Of a stretch of 64,000 bases of DNA, positions 1-12,474 are shown piece by piece. Numbering within the stretch: the stretch's first letter is position 1; each line of letters starts with the position of its first letter. The notes under the pieces were generated by a model. That model saw only the letters and a list, made by a program, of their open reading frames with translations. It was not told the origin of the DNA and did no database searches. The stretch spans positions 77,414,456 to 77,478,455 of the forward strand of contig CM017556.1 of NCBI GenBank assembly GCA_007844125.1, given 5' to 3'. The DNA comes from Sinonovacula constricta. Taxonomy: Eukaryota > Mollusca > Bivalvia > Cardiida > Solecurtidae. The position numbers were made by a program, and so were the translations under genes.

Positions 1-2960
1 TCCATCAGTTGTTGAATGTAACAACTGAAAGTACTGCGTGCCTTAAAAACTTGAAACACAATTTATCTTCAATGCTGATAACAAGTGGACTAGATTACAC
101 GGTGTTTAAGGCTTGTAGAGGTTTTATCAGCATGCAAATATCTAACTTCACAATTATAGAACACCTGAAATCAAAAACGAATATAACGACAATCTAAAGT
201 GAATAACATGAAATATACATGTATATTGTTATGCAAAGTACAGTCATAGTTCTTGGATAAATCGATATATGTGTTTCCTTATTGAATTTATTTATTATTT
301 ATTTATTAATTTAATTTAATTATATATTAAATTTAAAATACACCATATATATACCATCCTAAACAAATATATTCAATGGGTACATTTTTATCTTATAATT
401 TAGTGAAATCTTTTAAGTAAAAAAACAAACATACTTTATGTATTTGTATTTGAAACTAGTAGACTGATCAGACTTCAGACGCAGATGGCTAACATGACGA
501 GATGCTTAAAAATGGTAATGGATGTTTTCAAATTTTATGGAAGTCTTTCCAAATTATCAAAACAAAATGAATCGTAAATTATAAAATAGTGAAATGCGAA
601 AGTCTCCACATGTCTTTGCAGTTAAACAGACCCTGTGATGTCAATGAAATCATATACATGAACCTAGCTACACACCAAACGAATTTCAGTGTGGGAGGAT
701 ACGAGCCATTAGAGCATTCTCCTTTTTGTATGTCCCTATTGTCGTGTGCTTGCGGGAGAAAGTTGAGTACTGTTGCAAATTAGAAAATTATTATTATTCC
801 ATAACGTCTAGATTTTTTACACTATTTCACGACTGACTTAATAATATTTTTTTGTAATATGTATACTGCTACCTCTTTAGAATGATACAATATGTAATTA
901 ATATCAAACGACAATTGTAGGTCTAAATATGTCTCTATCGCAGAAATGTGAACAATCTAAACAAACAAAAACGATGCCATTATATGAAACTTAGATAAGA
1001 CAGGGTAAGAAATATTTTAGAGGATTCTATAAAACCTGTAACATGTCTTTCAACATAAATTGAACGGGGTGGTGTTAAGGTTAAACATCGCTAAAGAAGA
1101 ATGCAGTTGCGGATTTCATACCTACTATAGAGGTGTTTTCTATTTACGCATTACTGAGTGTAACAGGTAGGTACCTACATTAAACATTAAATGATCATAT
1201 GGACGCTGCAGTATGTTGTGTCCACATAGATTTTGCACAGTAGAAAGAAACCGAAATACACAAAAGCAATATTTTAAGGGCGGTAACAATTTACACCACA
1301 ATATCTTATTCATAAACACATAAACGGCATTAAAATCTTCGAGCATTGTTATTAAACAAGGTATCTAACGGGTATTACCACGCCTTTAGCCAAAAGTGTT
1401 ATTGTTCCAGGCCTTTTGCCACTGAGCTATTACAGACACAATAAAATTAACAATTATTTTAAAATTGTACGACCTTAAAGGATTGACTATGTCAAAATGA
1501 TAAATTGTTCTTATTTCTTAACAGAGATTTACTGTTATATTGAAATTCATAAAAAACTGATTTGTATTGTAAAATTCTGTAAAACTCCTTACACGCCTGT
1601 GTCTTTTTTAGACATACACAATATCTTTCTTTAATTTAAGGTATACAGTTTGGTCTTAGATGCATGAAAAAGAGGCATCCATTTTACAAAAGTGTTATTT
1701 TTACTAATTCATACGATTAAAATGCAAAGTCCTAATTCGTATAGCATTTTGGAGCCACTGGCAAACATAGACGGTGCATAAGGGTTCCTACAGATAGTGA
1801 CAATGTCATCACAGTATTTATGTGGCGGAATAAGAGCAATGGAAAAGGTTCGTGAAGAAATGTCTACGTTATTATGACATATAATAAGGCTAAATGACCA
1901 AGTATGATTTGAAACATTTTATCTAGGATTGTTCTTCATATAATAATCATAATTGAGTATCTTTCCAAATCATCCAAATTTGGTTAAACTTTTATCAAAC
2001 TGCGTTGCCACCGATTTCGATACAAATATTTTGTTGTTATTATTTTTGTTACTTAAGACAATTATGATCAAGAAAGATATTTAGCTCATGCAATATGACA
2101 TAAAATGACTATATAGCATTTACGGGCGTGCTTCTATTTGAAAATATGAAGTTCGCAACTCTTTATTGTATCCTCGTTTCTACAAAAATCTCTGAATTCA
2201 TACAAAGCATCAAACTTAAAGGTACTTACAGAAGGTGTTGTTATTGTAAAAGATTATATCAAGCATTTATACCACATATAGTAAATTCTCAATTTCTGAC
2301 TTCGCCGCATAGTAAACATTTATTAAAACAAAGGATTACAATACTTGACTTTTATTTTTATCATCGACTGTTTGTTTTATACGGGTTATAAGCGTCATTA
2401 GCCATTGCAGTTGAAAACATGCAGTCTATTACTTTTGTCAAAGGATCCGGCGTTAATTTACAGCCGAAACCCACCCTTATAATAGGTTTGGTAATAATTA
2501 ATATTTACAATAATAAGTCAATGTTCTAATTGTCTAACAAACCAAAGGTGTTTAAAATAGCATATATCGGGATGAAAATGTCCATTGTGGCAAAAATTAT
2601 TCTCAATTCCTCACAAACAGGACTTACATATTTATACGTTTTACGCAGGGAAACTGTCGTATATAACGTTAATATGTTTTAAGATCCATGATCTGGAAAA
2701 TTGCCTTTATGACATGTTTTACAAAAGGAAATGTATTTCGTCTGTTTCATATACTAATGCACTTTTTGGTTTCGTAATTCGCGGATTTTAATAAATTCAA
2801 GATTTGTTATTTGTGTTTATATTTTTATTTTTATGTTAGAATATGGATAAAAATACATTGTGTAAAGCAAAACGGTTTGTAGCACATTCTTGTTTCCTAA
2901 TTTAACCGTTGATGCTATACACTCACTTTGATTTGACATATACTTTTATGTGATGACTGG
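1..2960. other. AT-rich DNA with no gene seen
   Basis: No ORF longer than about 90 codons occurs here, and none of the short ones has a recognisable domain. A TTTA/TTAA-rich low-complexity patch lies near 284-345. I see no tRNA box pair, no tandem array and no transposon similarity. Confidence 0.6.
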
Positions 2961-2966
2961 TTAGAT

Positions 2967-2982
2967 CGAGTCACGTGACTCG
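2967..2982. promoter_or_regulatory. 16-bp perfect palindrome with an E-box core
   Basis: The palindrome CGAGTCACGTGACTCG contains GTCACGTGAC, the form bound by bHLH-zip factors of the TFEB/MITF/USF type. No gene starts nearby. About one perfect 16-bp palindrome is expected by chance in 64 kb, so a regulatory role is only a possibility. Confidence 0.2.
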
Positions 2983-3202
2983 TGATTATGCTGTGCGCCA
3001 AGATGATTGTGTAACTTTAATATCCTTTGGAAGTTCGTTATTTAAGTTATTTTGTTTCTGAGCACGAAACCGTTATATTTTGAGCGTAAGTGTACTAACA
3101 CTTCTATTGAATGAAAGGAATGTAAATACAACTGACATAAGACCTGCGGGAAATCACATAGTGCCATCTGCGGCAACGATGTAAGAATTCATTTAAATGT
3201 CA

Positions 3203-3365
3203 TTGTGTGTGTGAGCCCGTGCGTGCGCGTGCGCAAGTGCGATGTGCAAGCGTGCCTTTGTGCGCGTGCGTGCGCCTGCGTGCGTGTGTTCTTGTATGTG
3301 TGCGAACGTGCGTAAATGAATTTTGTGTCTGTGTCTGTGCTTGCATGTGCATGTGCATACACATG
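3203..3365. repeat. GT/GC-rich alternating purine-pyrimidine simple repeat
   Basis: A 160-bp stretch is built from TG, CG and TGCG steps on the + strand. It is open in frames on both strands (63 and 68 codons) only because of its composition. Alternating purine-pyrimidine runs of this type can adopt Z-DNA. It looks like a degenerate (TG)n microsatellite with CpG-containing variants. Confidence 0.75.
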
Positions 3366-6300
3366 TCTACTTTGTCAAAATGGTTTGATTTAATGTAATT
3401 AAACATTTGTGAATATTGTTAAAAACATATCAATGCCATTGTATGATTTATCTCTATTGTTGTTTTCCTATTTTTAGAACGACCATAATACCCTTTAAAT
3501 GCAGAGATATGTCATTGTTGACATACAGTGTATTGTGTTTAATTAATCAAGTAAAAATAAACTATATTGGTATATTTGGCATTTACTTCTAAATTCGAAC
3601 TGACCACAGCGAATAACATTTATAAAGAGCTGCTCCTTATAATTAAGCAAGTTTATACTATCAGTTAATAAAAAGTCTCAGTTTCATTAATCGTAATGGA
3701 TATTTTAGCTTAAACTGAAATATCTCAGTCTTGTTCTGTGTACGATGCTGGCACTTTTATTGTTGGCGACAATATACTTGGAATATATAAATGTATGTAT
3801 GTATATACATAACTCATTTCGTCTCCCTATGTATGTGTTTAAGTGTTGTATGCATCTTAGTATAACAAAAAAAGCATTAGCATCCTACGATCCCATGTTA
3901 AAGAATGCAATCAAGAAATCATTTTGGCAGCACTAACTTTACTGATTGTTTCAACAACAGAATTAACAATATTCGGTTAACAGTAGGAATATAAGATTAC
4001 ATTAATTTAGTTGCAGGTGGCGCAAGCATAACTATAAAGAGGCATTCGAAATTGGTTTAAAAAACAAATCATGAAAATGTCATTGAAAACATTTAATAGC
4101 CATGAAAATATTACTAGTGTTTACATTAAAAGGTACTGGTTAATGAGTTGACTTGTGTGCATACATTGTGTTGATTAAAATGTAGAAAATGACAATTTGT
4201 GAATGAAAATGTATAACTTTGCAAAGTTAGATGATTTTATTATGCACAATGTTGACTTTATCTTTCTTCCAGTGATTTAGATGGCAACTGGTTTAAAAAG
4301 TAAATTTTGAGATTTTAGCTTCGTCAAACTATCCGACGTTAATGATAGAATGTAATATTTAATTGTTTTGACATTTGTTCCTAGTCGTTTGTGTCTTAAA
4401 CGGTGTTGTTAGAGGTAATCATTTTTATGTTATTCGTTTTTACTGTTCCTTGCGATAGGAAAAACACACTTTATGTTTTATTTAATTTTAATTGAGTGAA
4501 ATTTTCATTACGATTGCAGGCATAGCTTATATCAAACATTTTACAAAATGCATTTGACATAGGAACCCAGATAATTGAGATACTGGTGGTTGGACGATAA
4601 ACCTAATAAACAATAGTAAAAAAACATTTCACATAAACAGTAAAACTATTTTCATGTTGATGTGAAAACTTTTTATAAGCTTTACTTACTTATTATTTAG
4701 TTGCTAAATATGATGGACTTCAGAACTTGTTCTATATTCCATTGTTTAAATTATGTAACTTGTACATCAGTATGATTGTAAAGTTTGTCGCTATCATATG
4801 TTTGTGTTTAATAAGAGTGGCTGATAATACTTAAATAGTCCAGGTTCATTACGAGCAAGATTAGATTCAGTAAGTAATAACCCATGGCTGGTTAACGTCA
4901 CGACAAAATACACAATATTCCGTTGTTTGCAGCCACATTGTCTTGGAGTGTCACATTTACACGAACTTGATAGTTTTCTTTCCAAACCAGTCCTTCCAAT
5001 CTGATGATTAGAAATCACACGACCAAAACAATGTATTACATATCAAGATTTAATTGGAACAAAATTAAATTACAGGTTCTACAAGGCTGCTTTGGGAGTC
5101 TGTCTGTCGCTCATAGAATGAAATAACCTTCCAGGTAGAAATATTACACGGTTGTTTACACGCAGTGTACAAGTAGGAAAAAGCTTAATATGGAAATAAG
5201 TTATTTTGTGAAAATATTTAACGTGCCACAGCAGAAAAAAGATGTATTTGGTATCATGTAACTATATTTATTTGGCATCAGCTCTGAAGACAAGTAAGTA
5301 GTAATATATTAATAATTACAAGTAATTATCGTGAATGTAATTAATTACTTAGAGTACAAATTGGTGTGTCTAGTCGCCGCCTCGAATTGTCTTTAGTGAT
5401 CGATTATGCTATACATGTCTCTGGTCTTGCTATTTGCAATGATTTAAATTGTTTTATTATTATAATTACTATGTTGTTAGTACAATATCGGTATAGTTCG
5501 ACATGATTGTATATCGTTTAATGTCAAAAGATTCACGATCCAATATTGATTCTTATGCAAACCGAGAATACGTCGAGGCAAGCTATTTGGCATCTTCAAG
5601 TGAATTGCAGTTAAGTTTGATATTTAATAAATTTTTAATCATAATTTTAAATTGGCATATTGAAATGGTTAAGTAACATGCTTTTAACAAGAGCATATAT
5701 TTTAGTGATAACGAATGTACATATTAAACGGTGTTATTTGGAATTATTTTTGTTATATTTTCGGAAATAATACTTCAAGATAATAAATGACTGATCAAGT
5801 GTTTTGTTGACACCAAGCCGTGTAGACATTTTTAGGAACCTTGGTAAAAATTAAGAAAGTGTACTTAGACTATGTGAATAAAACCATAAAGTCTTAAAAC
5901 ATTCTGACAAAAGGTTGGGTTTTCTAATTGTGCAATGTTATGAATAGGGTTTTGTAAAAATATTGTTTCTGACAAATGTCACTAACAGTAAATATATTGT
6001 ACCTTAATATCGTTTGAGATACCTTACATTTTGCTGAACTATGTTGTCTACAGTTTGATTTATTGTGAAATTAAGAGTGTGTATATAAGAACTACAAAAC
6101 GTCAACATGTGAATAATGTGAATACAAATTAACTATTTTCCATTTTATACCATTCTCTCATTTGTTTCAGAGATAAAGTATTTTGCTTGGTTGAATTTAA
6201 TAATTTAAAACGTATCTTTAGAGAAATACAAAGAATCAGCATGCTAGACTTAATCACACACCATTGCACTTCCCTAGCGACAGATGGGCTGCTGATATCA

Positions 6301-9300
6301 TTTGCATTATATTAATAAAACCTTAAACAGGAAAATTCGATTGATGCAGCGAGGAATATTAAATACGCCAACTATAACTTAACTACAAGAAACTATATAG
6401 AATGAATAGAAATACATTGTTTGCTTAATTGTTTTACAAATACGTAGCGCGTGGATTGGTACGGACTAGAAAGGTACCAAAACTCAACCAAATCAACAGT
6501 TGCATTGACCTTGACATGATAAAATGTTTTGGGTTGTTCTACAGTTTAAATATTTGTCTTTCGTTTAAATGGACCTTCGAAGTATAAGTTTTGGTAGGAC
6601 ATGTTGTCAAAAGCCGAATATACCGAGTTTTGGGACAGAATGATTGTTTGATACTAGTGAGAGAGAGAGTGTGTGATGTTTTCTCTTTTCAATTAGGCTC
6701 TAGCAAGGATAGATACAAAGGAGTGATTGTGTCTGGGTTGTATTAAATAGCTTTTTTATATTTTGTATATAAAGGAAGCGTTCACAAACAACCGCATCTT
6801 ATTTTGTTTATAATGTAACTATATTTATCATCAGCTTTATTAGCTCATGATGCCTTGATGGATCGTTCCTTCCCAGTGTTGATTTATGTTAAATCATAAA
6901 GAAGCGCCGGAGCAAAATAAGGGTTCAACCACTATGAACAGACACGCCTGTGATGTTGACAGGTATTTGACCTCTTTTCCTGTATATAAGTGATTGCAGC
7001 GGTTAGTGGATTGAATGAAAATGTATCATGCGAAACGCGACCCCTTGGTGACTGGTTGGGCCAAAGAACTTCTTTATTAATATTACATACACATTACTAT
7101 TGTCGATTTTATGTTGTAAATAGTTAAACGAGAAAATAATTCTTAAAAGATTTTTAATGTCTGATTATATAACTGGAAACGTTTTGTAGAACAGGCAACG
7201 TTTAGACATGCTGCACACTTCGACTGCTGCAGGGGTCATATAGTGGTAAACTTTGAACACAATCATTATGTTTGACGACAACTAAGGAATCCAATATGAC
7301 CTTAATGTAGACAGGAGAACCGATGTTTAAATCTCCATACATTTATAAATGGAGATACGACAGATTGTTAGTGTGGTGACGGGGCCATGTCTATGCTCGA
7401 GAAAACTGACCTTAGACAAAACATGTATACAATTGTATACAATGGTAGAACTTCATTTTCACCACTCGCTGTTTATCATTGGGCGTGGACCGCTTATGTA
7501 AATCGCCTGAGACTACTAACTATGAAACAATCTGAACACGTTTGATCCATAGGTGGCTGGCGCATTGCTGGGCCTGTCAAATTATCATACATACTGAAAA
7601 CACCATTGCTACAAAATTTTCTGATGTGAACAAATAATACACTTCTTTTGCAATGAGTTGTTTTGTAGTAAATGGCTACTTCCTAGGATATTTCTGCCTT
7701 GTCATTTAATGGGGTTTTAAAGATCTGATACACTACACCCCCAGTACTTTGACAGCCACATGTGTTTTGCCATTGTCTGCCATTTTTAATTGCCGCTCGC
7801 CACACGCGCGCGGGACGAAAAAAAGGCGCCTGAGACTCGCCTGGCTTGAATAAGATGTATGTCGAGGTTTTAAATAACCTACATCGTTTATCGAAATGAG
7901 GGATAAATGTCGATTTGGTACTAACAATTAATTAGTATAGATTGCTAGAAAGTTCCAGTAACGTCCCATTAAAAACATTGAAAGGGATGCCCAGTGGCTA
8001 TAACATTCTAACTGTACCACCAGGCGTTCATGTTCCTCTGGAATTCCTTATATGATCCAACAAAGCAGGGTCCAATCTTTTAAAGTTATCTTGTGATAAT
8101 GGCAAAATCAGTCTCAGGATGTTGTTATCAAGACTGCAGGAACTCTGGACTTTGTCTCCAACATTATCATTTCGTCTGTATAGGGCACTGGAATCAAAAT
8201 ATTTGCTTATGGACTAACAATGCCGCTCATCTTGTTTAGCATTAGTTTCGTGCTAAAAGCCATAACACTGTCATCTGACGCTATGTCATGGCGATTTATT
8301 GTATGTATTTATTACATAAGTTCACATACATAAAGCAGGGTTGTCCGTTTTGTGACGTCAGCGGGAAATCTTCTATGAGATTTGTTTTTACACAAAATTA
8401 TTGAAATAATGTACAAATTGTGAGAAATGTGTCATTAACATAAATGTCATATTTTAACAGTTAGAAATAAGTCTTTTTGAAATAACAAACTGTTTTATAC
8501 TTATTAAGTTCTTACAAATTTTCACTATTATACAGACCGAAAATGTACATTGTATTTCGCAACATTTTTTATTCTACGTTTATAGATATATGCATAAATT
8601 ACCCATCATGCAGTTTGTAAATAAGAATTAACACCATTTGGTTGTTTATGCCATATTGGAATTCGTTCTTATCTTTTAAATAATTCTCCATTTATGACCA
8701 TGTAATATACACGACAACATTGGTTTAAAAAAATCTATCGGCTGTTCGCATTTCGAAAAAGAAAATACACATATGTGCATAGTTCATATTTACCATTACT
8801 TTTCTAGCACAAAGTCTATAAATTGTGGTTGGGTGTCTTCGCACTGAATTATAGTTGACATGTTATTTGAATCACAACAACTTGAAATGGAAAGGTTTTC
8901 TAGACAAAGAAAATAAATTCGTTGTCGTGTGACGTATGAGACAGTTATTGTCCTGGTTTTATGGTTAAAAAGCTGGAGCAAGGATATAAAAATGTCATAA
9001 ATAAAATCCCTTCTAGTAATAGCTTAAACGTCCATGCCATACATTTATTCCTACAAGAAGTGTTTCAATTGGTGTATTGTTAATGGTTCCTTTACGGTTT
9101 CAACGAAGCTGACAGCGTTTACATGCGTACATAAGCATCTTTGTCAGTTTATGAGTATTAATATCAAATGCCCTTTGAAGAGGTAAGGGGAGTCTTGCAG
9201 TATTGCATACCCAGTGACAAATTCCTCATTTTCAGTAAACTTCACAAACCTGTTAATCTAATGTCTAAAAATGTTAGACTTTATACATCGTCTGACTGAT

Positions 9301-9790
9301 TAAATGGTGAAATGGGTCACATGTTGTTATAGTTATTATAATGTAATGTATGCTTAGGTCAATTTCATGAGAAATACATACCTATTTCGCGATTGATTAT
9401 AAAAGCATATTAAACAATATGGATTTCTAATTTCCGTACTCGGAAATCTGGAACAAGTTTTCTTTTTTAAACCATTTTCCACCTTGTGTCAACATTCATC
9501 AACTGATGTTGCTATTATTAAATATTTCACTTGCTGTGGGTGTTGTAAAAATAAGCATGACGAAAATGAAAAATTATATGTATCATTGACATAATTTTAG
9601 ATTAAAATAGTCAAAGAACGACGTACAAGAAATTAATATGTACTATGCATTGCAATATTTAAAATGCAAAAATAACAGTGAGAAATGCTAAATATTACTT
9701 TGGGGGAAATTTTTGTTTTATGTCAGCGATATTAAAAGGATGTCGCCTCAATGTTAGCATTACTGTCTGGGTAAATTAAAATGTTGTATG
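3366..9790. other. AT-rich DNA, mostly empty
   Basis: No supported gene is seen. The longest ORFs are 60-75 codons and look random. A short GAGAGA-then-GTGTG microsatellite lies at 6659-6676. A CpG-rich patch near 7735-7830 is listed separately. I see no other repeat or RNA gene. Confidence 0.55.
7735..7830 (-). other. CpG-rich patch with a strong-context ATG; possible first exon
   Basis: Read on the minus strand, a CpG-rich segment (7800-7830, containing GCGCGCG) leads into AAAATGGC, a strong Kozak context. The frame reads MADNGKTHVAVKVLGV and then stops. GT dinucleotides that could act as splice donors occur inside and at the end of this frame. The surrounding sequence has few CpGs. This could be a short first coding exon whose remaining exons are not recognisable, or it could be chance. 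The minus-strand frame also runs upstream without a stop (64 codons in total), but that part has no recognisable content. Confidence 0.15.
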
Positions 9791-10033
9791 TTATCTCGTA
9801 AAGTATTTTGGCAGATTTATGTAAACACAAAATCACTGAAGATAACATAATAAACAAAACAAAAACACCCTACTGTTTGTGTTCGAGCATATTATCTAGC
9901 CATGTGCAATACGTTTGCAACATTTTCATGTTTATTTTTACAATAACACAATCCGTAAATGCACTGTGACCACGTTTGTATTGAATTTCACAGAGCCACA
10001 GGGACACAACACTTAAGCAAAACACCATATTCG
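9791..10033 (+). repeat. Left arm of a long inverted repeat
   Basis: This 243-bp segment reappears in reverse complement at 12209-12474. Outside one 22-bp indel and a 1-bp indel I see only about three mismatches. The arms enclose about 2.2 kb. The high identity implies recent origin or gene conversion between the arms. It could be a terminal inverted repeat of a DNA transposon or two copies of one short element in opposite orientation. I see no clear target-site duplication next to it. Confidence 0.85.
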
Positions 10034-10599
10034 TGTATGCCTAGGACGCATTCTTTGATGTAAGTCATTGAATTCTGTATTTCAAAAATATTAATCACAA
10101 CAAACTGTGTGATGTAAATGTATAAGTTTGCACTTCATACAAAGCTAAAGCCAAAAACAAAATTTCGTATTCGTATGCTGTATTTAAACGTCTTATAATC
10201 TATGCATCGTATTCCTAAGCGAATATATACAAACCCAACTATAATACGCTATTTTAATCGTAAGCTGGTTTAAAGATACATGACAAAGGGAATACGAATA
10301 TTTTCTATGAGAAATGGAGACGTATATTGATTGCTTTTGTAAATACAGGACAAAGATATTCACATGCAGGCAAAAGTAACGTTTTCTATTTCTTTATTAT
10401 TTTTTTTTTTTTTTTTTTTTTTGAGCGCGGTTAAAACCGATCATTAAATTTTTGTCAGGGGTTTATTCTCCTTGTTTTCAATTTCTAAGCTGGTTTATTT
10501 TCATTTAATATGATGCTTAAGAATGCATAGGCTTGCAAGTATTACACAGCTGGATTTCAAAGAACGCCGAATACAAAAAAGGAAATCCGGGCCGAATCA
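10034..10599. other. Interior of the inverted repeat: family 1 scrap and a poly-T tract
   Basis: Positions 10262-10385 contain a diverged + strand piece of the dispersed family 1 repeat, recognisable by CAGGACAAAGATATTCACATG. A run of 23 T residues follows at 10400-10422, which could be the A-tail of a retroposed sequence on the minus strand. No ORF is convincing. Confidence 0.5.
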
Positions 10600-10728
10600 A
10601 ACTCAGATTTGTTCTCACTTTTACATTTGGCGTGCATGTGGATACCTTGGTCCTGTGTCTTTTTAATTTTTGTATATGCTGCAATGTTCATCGAACTTTG
10701 TCTTATATATTCTTCTTCAGATCGTAGA
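10600..10728 (-). repeat. Dispersed repeat family 1, head fragment
   Basis: The reverse complement matches the head of family 1: a GAATATAT start, GACAAAG, an ATTGCA segment, ACACAGGACCAAGGTAT, then CACATGC and AAATGTAAAAGTGAGAACAAAT. It lies head-to-head with the + strand copy that begins near 11108. Family 1 has no coding capacity that I can see and looks like a short non-autonomous element. Confidence 0.7.
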
Positions 10729-11099
10729 ATTTTAATGTCTTATTCCTCTGTTTAAGTATATACATGAGCATAAGTAGTTTCATGGCAGGTCTTTTCTTCA
10801 TTCAAAGTCAAAATTACGTTTAAGTGGGATTTTGAATACTACATGAAGTTTAACAACAACACCATCCTTCATTCCCTCAATGTCAGAATCAAGGCACGAC
10901 ACCGCAAAGATATGCGAGTTTTGAGCGCGCCTTTTGTCATGTTCAAGTATCCCTGTCGTTCTTTTGTGCTGACTGACAGTTCCCAGAAGGTTTTACTATA
11001 AACATGTTATATCTCGGCTCAATGTTTGTGTCACTTTCACATTTAACTTGAGTGTATGAATGTGTCTAGTGATCATTTAAGTTTAAATATATGTTAGAA

Positions 11100-11665
11100 T
11101 TATTATAAGAATATATGACAAAGTCCTATAAGCATTGCAACTCCAAAAGGGAACAGAACATGGCAATTTTACATGCAAGCCAAGCGAAAAGTAAGAATAA
11201 ATTTGTGATGAGTCAGTTAACGAAAAGAGCAAACCCGACAATTAACGCCTTGGAACGGTCAGTCGGCAATATGGACCGACTTGGGTGCTTGAACTGGTTT
11301 AACAGAGCTATAACCTTGCACTTCCTGGCGAGTTTCTCAAATGCAAGCAATGAAAAGAAAAACGATATATTTGGATACAAAATGTCCCAGCGCTGATGTT
11401 TCTGTAATAAGTTGTCCACATAGTGTTTAGAAAAGAATATGGGTTGAAAAAACACACACAATTGGTTGACTATAAATGAAATTAACTTTCTGAATCATGA
11501 ACAAACATGACCAGAGACGAATAGATTACATGCACAGGGAGATTTTTTATGACCGCCACACTGCACAAGTAACATTGTTGTGATCATGAGTCCTTTTTCA
11601 CATTGTCCAAATCAATGAAAATATTTTACAGTAGAATTGAACCAATGTCCCCTCTGCAAGCATGG
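11100..11665 (+). repeat. Dispersed repeat family 1, near-complete copy
   Basis: This copy shows the three blocks seen in other copies. The head (11108-11215) begins with ATATATGACAAAGTCCTAT. The middle (11215-11345) carries GGAACGGTCAGTCGGCAA and CACTTCCTGGCG. The tail (11500-11660) has CACACTGCACAAGTAA and GAATTGAACCAATGTCC. The ORFs of 93 (+) and 82 (-) codons here are read-through of the repeat and not genes. Confidence 0.75.
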
Positions 11666-12208
11666 TTATTGTCAGTGATACACTAGGGTTCTTGACATTT
11701 TTATGCGTGCTTTCGTTGATACACTTGTGAGTAAATATTTCTGCAACTATTGCTTAGGTTAAAATGAATAATGGTTTGATACTTAAATCATTGGAGATTA
11801 AACAAATTGTGTACAGTTCTGTAAAACGCCTAGCATTTGTCATGGTTTATGTCATTTAGTCAATGTAATTAGCTCCAAAATGCATTTTTGCTGTTTTTGT
11901 TGTTGTTGGTGGTGGTCTTTTTTACAGCAGTCAATCCCATTACCGGTTACACTATCTACATGTCAAATGTTATTTTCTTTAATAAGGTAACAATTAAACA
12001 ATGAGATGGTCACAATGCTCAATTACCGCTTTCAACATAATTGAGCGTTATGATTTGAAGTCTCGACTACTGGTCATTATATTTTAATCAAGTCTAGCCC
12101 AAGATGGGCAGCCGATAGTTTTTAGGGCTTTTGAAGAAGTGCATATTTACTAAGTTAAGCAGGAATTAACGTGTTATGTGCGCCCTAAATTGATACTAAA
12201 AAGAAAAA

Positions 12209-12474
12209 CGAAATATGGTGTTTTGCTTAGGTGTTGTGTCCCTGTGGCTCTGTGAAATTCAATACAAACGTGGTCACAGTGCATTTACGGATTGTGTTAT
12301 TGTAAAAATAAACATGAAAATGTTGCAAACGTATTGCACATGGCTAGATAATATGCTCGAACACAAACAATAGGGTGTTTTTGTTTTGTTTATTATGTTA
12401 TCTTCAGTGATGTTGTGTTTATCTATGCTTGAGTCATCATTTACATAAATCTGCCAAAATACTTTACGAGATAA
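12209..12474 (-). repeat. Right arm of a long inverted repeat
   Basis: This segment is the reverse complement of 9791-10033. It carries an extra 22-bp stretch (about 12421-12442) that is missing from the left arm. The match is lost at both ends beyond the stated limits, so the boundaries are defined by the alignment alone. Confidence 0.85.

Noticed and set aside
3200..3406. Cys/Val-rich (+) and His/Thr-rich (-) ORFs
   Set aside because: Both arise from a GT/GC-rich simple repeat.
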